Shown: positions 57,901 through 64,000 of the stretch, one piece after another
How the letters are laid out: each line of letters opens with the position of its first letter
Numbering within the stretch: the stretch's first letter is position 1
NCBI GenBank assembly: GCA_020466095.1
Contig: CM035807.1
Location: forward strand, 40,478,982 to 40,542,981
Length of the DNA: 64,000 bases
Source: Chlorops oryzae
Lineage: Eukaryota; Arthropoda; Insecta; Diptera; Chloropidae
Direction: 5' to 3'
The notes under the pieces: model-generated
The model's input: the letters and a program-made list of their open reading frames with translations, nothing else
Databases searched by the model: none
Told to the model about the DNA's origin: nothing
Program-made: the position numbers and the translations under genes

Positions 57901-59146
57901 TATCTTTGCTTAAATGGCCGGGGATTTTTCATGATAATTTGGTGTTTTGCAAAGTTGGATGATCCGTGGATGTTTTCCAACTCCTTTAGTTCGTGTGCAT
58001 AGAAATCCTTGATAGTTTTCAGTGACGAATCCTTGTCTTTTGGTTAAGGTTCCATGTTCTCGTAGTCGATTGTCTGGAGATGCAGTGCGTTGTTGGATTT
58101 TTCTTCTTCTTTTTCCGTTAAGTCGGCTATCCAAGTTGTGTTGACCCCGATGTTCATCAATGTGCCTGCTTTGCTGAGGAAATCCATCCCTAGAAGCATG
58201 CCTTCTTGCATGTCTGGCAGCACAATAAGGGGAATTTTCTGCGTACTTGGTCCTAGCTGTATATGAACGGTTACGATATGTGTCGCGGCTTGCCAGGTGC
58301 AGTCGGCTAAAACTATTTTTGTAGCATTCTTCTTTGTTACGCCATACGGACTCAGTTTATGGAACATCCGTTCGTTGATGACGCTCCTCATCCTGTATCA
58401 ACGATGCAATCGATCTTTTGTGCTCCAATGAGAAGCCGAGCCTTTACATGCAGATCGTGGTATTTCAAAGACGGTGATGTTCAAAAGGTGTCTCGGGCCG
58501 TGTCTCCATCAGACCTTGCTACTAATGGTCCCTTTTCTCGTTTCCCGACTGCTTGCGACAACATTCTATCGTTCGTATGCCTTTTTTGCCGCAATCTCAA
58601 CAGAAAAGCTTTTGGGGATTTTTGATTGCACGCCTCATGTGACCCCGTTGTCCGCATCGATGGCATATGGCCCCTGAGGCGTTGATGGTTTGTGTTTTCA
58701 GAATGCGTTGGTTTCTACGGGGCCTTAGTTAACGTTTGGTCGATTTCCCGCTGGTGGGGTGCTGTTTACTTGTTCCAATTCGCCTGCTAGGTTAATGGGA
58801 TCTTCCAAAGTATCAAACTGCCCCTGCTTTATGTATAGCTGGAAGTCTTTGCGGCAGTTGCGAAAAATTAATTCCAGTTTTTGTTTTTGGTTACTTAGAT
58901 CGGTATGTCGTGCCAATTCTTGTACACTGGTTACATATTTCTTGAATGTTTCACGGACACCCTAGTGGCGCGTCCGCACGGTGTCCTCCACTTTCTCCAT
59001 GTACTGATATGGTAAGAAAAACTGCAAAAATTCAGTTTTGAACTGCTGCCAGGTACTCCAGTCATGCTTGTTATTTTGGTACCACAATAGTGCGTAGTCT
59101 TTTAGCATTTCGGGCATGGTTTTTGGAAGGAATTGTTGCGGTATGT
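54969..59146 (-). pseudogene. Ty3/gypsy gag-pol remnant, second copy with 3' end
   Basis: On the minus strand: gag pieces from about 59140 (W-Y-Q-N-N-K-H-D-W-S and Q-F-D-T-L-E-D-P), a zinc knuckle start C-H-R-C-G-Q-R-G-H-M at about 58660, protease-like G-M-L-L-G-M-D-F-L (about 58190), RT (57890-57270), RNase H (about 57230-56880), integrase with A-D-F-V-G-P-L-S and A-D-N-G-T-K-F (56490-56070), and an integrase C-terminal tail (55899-55606: K-F-E-G-P-Y-Q-V). A basic Pro-rich 3' ORF follows to about 55130. The RT Y-x-D-D block is deleted, exactly as in contig 3. Upstream, the element is cut at about 59146 by BEL LTR sequence. It is non-autonomous through the RT deletion and stops. Confidence 0.88.
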
Positions 59147-59226
59147 ATGCAATTCAGTTTAAGTGCTGTTATTGCTATTCTTCAAGCAGTGCAAAGGAGC
59201 ATTGGCTAAGCATATTGGTGACCCCG
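59147..59226 (+). mobile_element. End of a BEL/Pao 5' LTR with primer-binding site
   Basis: TGCAATTCAGTTTAAGTGCT to GCTAAGCATAT is the LTR end, followed by TGGTGACCCCGAG as a likely primer-binding site. An inverted, slightly different copy of the same junction is present at 62692-62785. The LTR is truncated on its left against the gypsy remnant. Confidence 0.65.
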
Positions 59227-59392
59227 AGTCTTGTGTTTGGCACAAGGCTTTATCGCAACATGTAAATTGTAGTTCCAGTAGCAAGACGGAGGAACAACAA
59301 ATCCTTGAAAAGAAACAAAACCTATCTCACCCAAGTTGATTTGGACTAGAGGGCATCATTGGATTTAATTTGCACAAGTTCGAAACACCACA

Positions 59393-62300
59393 ATGAATTC
59401 GTTCGAGCAACTTGTAGAAAAACAAATGGAAACCGGCACGAACATTGAAGCTATTATTAGAAACTTAAAAAAAAATACAACCGTAAGAAAGGATACGAAT
59501 TACTTCACGGAACTCCTAAGACGTTTAGATGAAGAATGGTCTAAATTTGAAACAATCGACAACCAACAACGATTGCTGGAAAATTTACCGATTAACCACG
59601 AATACTTCACTAAAGATTACTACAGCACAATAGTAAAAATAATGCAGCAATATACAGAAGTATTCAAGGCAGCCATCAAGAAAGGAACACCAATGGAGAA
59701 TGACGGAAAAGCTCAGCAAAATAAGTCAACAGAGCAACAGAACCAAACAGTGGTTCAAGAGCAACAAGTAGTTCCCGGTGAAATGATGTTACTCCGCAGG
59801 CAAAAATAATAATAATGCCATCGGTAATACGCTAACTCAAGGACAATTTTTCAAAGAATGACATGCTAATTGCCAAACAATTATGGGAAAATATCGAAAA
59901 TATTCATCACCCATCAGGACAATAAGCAAGCGCACAGGAACCAATTCCAATGCCAAAAGTAACCATCCCGAAATTTGATGGTAACCACATAAAATGGCAA
60001 GAATTGCACGATTTGTTCAACTCACTATTAGTGCTCCAACCAATGTCAAAAGCTCAGAAGATTTGGTACCTCAAAACACACTTGGTGGGGGAGGCTTCGA
60101 GTCTTATTAAGCACTTTGCGGCCACTGGAGAAAATTTTGATTAAGCATGGGCAATGGTTGTAGATCGATACAACAACAAAAGAGTTCTGGTCGGAAGATT
60201 AATTAAAGAATTGGTCGACACACCAACAAAGGTATCCAGCGACCATTTTAAGGAGCTTCATGGCAGAACACAAGAATGTCTATTAGCACTAAATAATCTG
60301 AAGATCCCCACCTCTAGTTCGGATACTCTACTGCTACATGTGCTATTAAAAAGATTGGATCATGCAACACGCCTTCGATATGAGCAATGCCTTTTAAATC
60401 ATTGAGAAGTTCCAACAATTAAAGGAATCTTACAATTTCTGGAAAGAAATTTTCAATCGTTTGAAGCAATATGTGGACAGGACAAAAGCAAAGACTTGCA
60501 CATTTGTAACTTCAGAGCGTGATGATAGTTCCTGTGCAGTTTGTAAGAATGGTAAACATCCAAAAAAAATTAACTGTGCTGCAATTGCATGAAAGCTGGA
60601 CATCGCACAAAAGGCTGCACTTGAAGAAGTTGCATGAAATGCAACAAAAACACAACACGCTACTTCATCTGGAAAATTCAACACAGAAGACAGCCAACTC
60701 CGGAACGAAATCAAGCGAGCCGGAAAAACAGGCAGAAAGCACTGCGTCAGCTGTCAAACAACACAAAATCCTAGAGAGGAAACATCATTGACCACATCGA
60801 AACCTTCTGCAGCAAACAATTACGTTTTTCTCAGCACTTCAATGATAATTGTCCAAGCTAAAGGCGCTGAAGTCAAATGTCGAGCAATACTCGACTCTGG
60901 CTCACAACTCAATTTCATCACAGAGCGGCTGATCAAACGTTTTGGGATTACGGCACAACCAACTTCAATATCAATCAACGGAATTGGGTCAAGTAACGCA
61001 AAGGATCAGCACAGAGTGAACGTGGCAATCCGTTCAAGAATAAACAAGTTCAATACAAGGCTAGAAGCGGCAGTATTGCTCCACATAATCTCAACTCAAC
61101 CATTGCAACTTTTGGACATCAAAAGTTGGCCTATTTCCAAAAACATCCAATTGGCAGATCCAGCATTTAATCGCCCTGATAAAATTGTTGTTTTATTAGG
61201 TGCCGAACTTTATCATCAACTCTTGTCAATTGGTCAGATCAAATTAGCACACGGCCTTCCAACGTTACAAAATGCGGTATTCGGATGAATCATAGTAGGA
61301 AAAGTGGAAAACGCGCTCTTATCAAAAGAAGCGTGTGCCATATGTATAGATGAAACCATTAGGTTAGAAGATGCCACTGCCAGGCTATGGGATTTGGAAG
61401 ATGTGACTACTGCCCAAAAACCTCTTTCAATTCCAGAAAAACAATGTGAAGCTCACTTTGCTCATAACCATACGGTGAACTAAGATGGGATATACGTTGT
61501 CAAACTGCAATTTTATGAAAATCCTGATGCACTAGAAGACTCTCATTGAGTATCGTTTAACCGTTTTCTATCTCTGGAGCGCTGACCGATGAAAAATCCC
61601 GAAATCAAGAGCCAATACATAAGTTTCATTGAAGAATACGAAGCGTTGGGGCATTTGACTTAAATTGACTTCATCTCACTAAATTATCCGAAATATTTCA
61701 TCCATCCTCACTGCACCCTGAGACCAGAAAGCCTGACAACAAAGTTGCGAGTGGTATTCGACGCTTCAGTAAAACATACGACGTGCATGTCGCTGAATGA
61801 CTTGATGCACATTGGGCCGACGTTGCAAAGCGAGCTGTTCTCCATCTTACTCCATTTTCGAATGCCTCGTTTCGTTTTCACTACAGATGTAGATGCTGAT
61901 GCTGATACACCCTGAACATAGAAGATTCCAACTAATAATCTGGAGGAATGATCACGACCAGCCAATAAAATATTACCAGCTGAATACGATCACGTCTGGA
62001 ACCAGAGCAGCACCTTATCTAGCAACAAAATGATTACTAAAATAGCCAAGAAGCACATGACGCTGTATCCTTATGGAGCTGAAATCCTTCTTAACAATTT
62101 CTATGTCGATGATGGGATCGGAGGAGCGGACAGGTTGAACACAGCACTTACAATTCAGCGGGAGCTAAAGCATATTTTAACTCAACATGGTCTCAAGCTT
62201 CAAAAATGGAGTGCAAATCATGAACAGTTATTGCAAAACGTAGCGACAAAAGAAGACGAAGTTAATATTGATTTTAATAACAGCAAGGGTGAAACAACAA

Positions 62301-62645
62301 AAACATTGGGTTTAACATGGATGCCTGGGTGCGACAAATTCTGTGTCAAAGTTAGTCTTACAGACACCAAACGTATTACCAACAGAACATTAAGTTCACA
62401 TTTGGCTAGATTGTTTGACCCCTTGGATGTATTGGCCCCAATCGCTGTCACAGCGAAAATACTCATACAAGAATTATGGAAAACGAAATTGGACTAGGAT
62501 GATTACCTGCAGAACCACATACTAGATGGATGATCTTCCGACAAGAGCTGGAAGTTTTCGCGGCACATATACGATGGACAAGTCCCTCTTTAAACACTTG
62601 TGCACGGTTTAGCAGACGCATCCGAAAAGGCATACGGAGCAGCTT
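59393..62645 (+). pseudogene. BEL/Pao retrotransposon gag-pol, broken
   Basis: Gag starts at ATG 59393 (about 138 codons, helical, Gln-rich end) and continues after a break at 59950 with P-K-F-D-G-N-H-I-K-W, the BEL/Pao gag (DUF1759) signature. Knuckle-like Cys residues lie at about 60535-60620. A protease with I-L-D-S-G-S-Q-L-N-F follows at about 60885. The first RT part is damaged (61480-62030: L-R-V-V-F-D-A-S, F-V-F-T-T-D). The catalytic F-Y-V-D-D-G-I-G-G lies at about 62100, then L-F-D-P-L-D-V-L-A-P at 62415, and an RNase H start (V-H-G-L-A-D-A-S-E-K-A-Y-G-A-A) at about 62600. Integrase is missing. Many stops and frameshifts are present. Confidence 0.88.
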
Positions 62646-62691
62646 TGTATATATATAAGATCGATATATAAGTAAGACTACTGTGCGCAAA

Positions 62692-63180
62692 ATTACGTCG
62701 GGGTCACCAAAATGTTTAGCAAATGTTCCTTTGCACTGCGTAAAGAAAAGCAATAACAGCACTTAAACTGAATTGCAGATTATTTTTTGTAGTTGGTTGA
62801 CAAACGGCACTTTAACCGAGTCAGTCTCTTTTCAATAAATGATCACAGAATGATATCTGTTGAAAGAGTGATTTTATTTTCAGATTACATTGTTTTTATA
62901 CAAATATTAAGCTAATGCGGCATAAATAGAATTAGAAATTGAATGATTGAAAAATGCTAAATAATACTTTGATTTTTGTGTAATTTGATCTATGAAAAGA
63001 GAAATATCATTTTTTGCATTGTAAACATAACTCGAAGTTAATGATCGAAATTCATTTTTGCTTTTGCATTTTTTTACGTAAGCTGAGTTCAAAGACGTGA
63101 ATATATGTGTTTATGTAGATATGAACAGACGTTAATATATGTTTATGTAGATATGAACAGTACCTATATTTACACTCAAA
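62692..63180 (-). mobile_element. Second BEL/Pao LTR with primer-binding site, opposite orientation
   Basis: In minus sense the LTR runs from about 63174 (TGAGTGTAAATATAGG) through an AATAAAATCACTCTTTCAAC block to AACATTT, then TGGTGACCCCGAC as primer-binding site at about 62705-62693. It matches the LTR end at 59147 but points the other way, so it belongs to another BEL copy inserted at the broken RNase H. A 30 bp tandem duplication (TTTATGTAGATATGAACAG) lies at 63110-63165. The 5' edge is approximate. Confidence 0.55.
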
Positions 63181-63408
63181 AAAATACCCAAAAACAACTT
63201 AAATGAAGCTAAATACAAACTTTTGAGCGATAATAACTTTGATTGGATGTTTCTGCGTTTGTTGGTTTCTGCGAACTGTAAAATTTTTGTGAATGACGGG
63301 AAATTCGTGCTGCCACCTTAAAATAAAATCGCAGACCAAATCCAGCCCTTATCTACCGAAATATTGCAAGTGGCTCTTTCATAACCTGGCTCTTTCATGC
63401 CACTTCTC

Positions 63409-63603
63409 CCCTACTTATTTCTGTATTGGCTTTTAATTATAAAAAATTAAGTTCTTGGTGTAAATAAAAATGACCGTTTCGGCGTTTGAGAGAATTCAGA
63501 AAATTTAAAAAAAAAATGTTTCCATCCTGGATGTTAATATTGCAAATTATGAAGGGTTCGGAGTCATCAGATGTTTAAGCGGGAAAAATTTTACCTCGTT
63601 ACA
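63409..63603 (-). mobile_element. Fragment of a gypsy LTR (5' edge)
   Basis: About 195 bp match 54700-54951 of the gypsy LTR with small differences, beginning TGTAACGAGGTAAAATTTT at 63603 in element sense. It is truncated at about 63409. It is an older or sibling copy of that LTR. Confidence 0.8.
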
Positions 63604-64000
63604 ACATTTAACAAGCTTCTTATGCTTGTAATTAGTTTCCCGAATGAGGAACCAACAATAGTCTCCCATCCTACCTTCATCCAAAAATCCTCGGTAGCGA
63701 GTTTCCATTTCTTTCATCTGCTGATGGAAAAGTTCACCTTGCTCATCATCCTTTGACGAAGTAGATAAATAACTAAAATTTGGAGGTTTTTAGCTAGTTT
63801 TGTTTGACATAAAAAGAAGAAAAATTCAGGGATATCAGGGACGAAAATCGCGGCAAAGTTAAAGCTTTTCGCAGTGTTTAGTAGATGTAGAATATTGAAA
63901 AAAGTGCAGAATATCAACCGCAATTGTAATAAAGTTCTAATTAGAGTTGGGCGCGTGTCGAATACTTGCAACACGACACAACACGAATGCCAAGTCCTCA
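63604..64000. other. No gene recognised
   Basis: AT-rich to the window end. The open frames of 61-86 codons have no recognisable domain. A small ACACGACACAACACGAA tract lies at the edge. Confidence 0.5.

Overview
The window looks like AT-rich nuclear DNA of a brachyceran fly. The evidence is a Himar1-like irritans mariner, jockey-clade and I-clade LINEs, Ty3/gypsy and BEL/Pao retroelements, Harbinger and hAT remnants, rolling-circle-like interspersed repeats with (GTCCGTCT)n tracts, and a four-exon fragment of the FERM-domain gene Frmd8 (Drosophila Bili). A tephritid-like fly is my guess; no species can be named from the sequence. Almost everything is transposon sequence, much of it nested. 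The only clearly host-derived coding sequence is the Frmd8 fragment, present twice. Weaker host candidates are a FLYWCH zinc-finger ORF (585-829) and a 36-codon first-exon candidate (14478-14585).

Three runs of exactly 100 N (830-929, 21166-21265, 44236-44335) split the window into four contigs. Contig 2 (930-21165) holds noisy AT-rich sequence, a jockey-like LINE split by a 1.6 kb insertion, a hAT remnant, an LTR with tandem repeats, several short inverted-repeat elements, one rolling-circle-like element, a broken two-gene Harbinger element with nested MITEs, and a Foldback-like array that runs into the gap. Contig 3 (21266-44235) holds a gypsy pol remnant, a noisy 4 kb stretch, Frmd8 exons, a jockey LINE carrying a rolling-circle-like insertion, a nearly intact mariner, an I-clade LINE, another jockey 3' end, and a second mariner end at the gap. 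Contig 4 (44336-64000) holds an open jockey ORF1 inserted in an older ORF1, a 2.6 kb foldback transposon, the second Frmd8 copy, the same gypsy with a clean LTR, and a BEL/Pao element.

The main structural result is that contig 3 (21266 to about 32610) and contig 4 (46073 to about 58396) carry the same locus in opposite orientation. Frmd8 exon lengths and phases are identical, and the same gypsy and LINE remnants occur in the same order. Four insertions distinguish the copies, and three have readable empty sites. In contig 3 the stretch 23536-27561 is a noisy rendering of clean contig 4 sequence (52528-56345). This fits two haplotype contigs placed side by side in opposite orientation, with a gap filled by uncorrected long-read sequence. 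A true inverted duplication remains possible.

The best candidates for undescribed biology are: the foldback transposon at 47470-50090 (about 960 bp arms, palindromic 8 bp target duplication ATGTACAT, short unplaced ORF); the rolling-circle-like family with about 127 bp internal tandem repeats and an exact empty allele; and the Foldback-like 140 bp array at 20200-21165.
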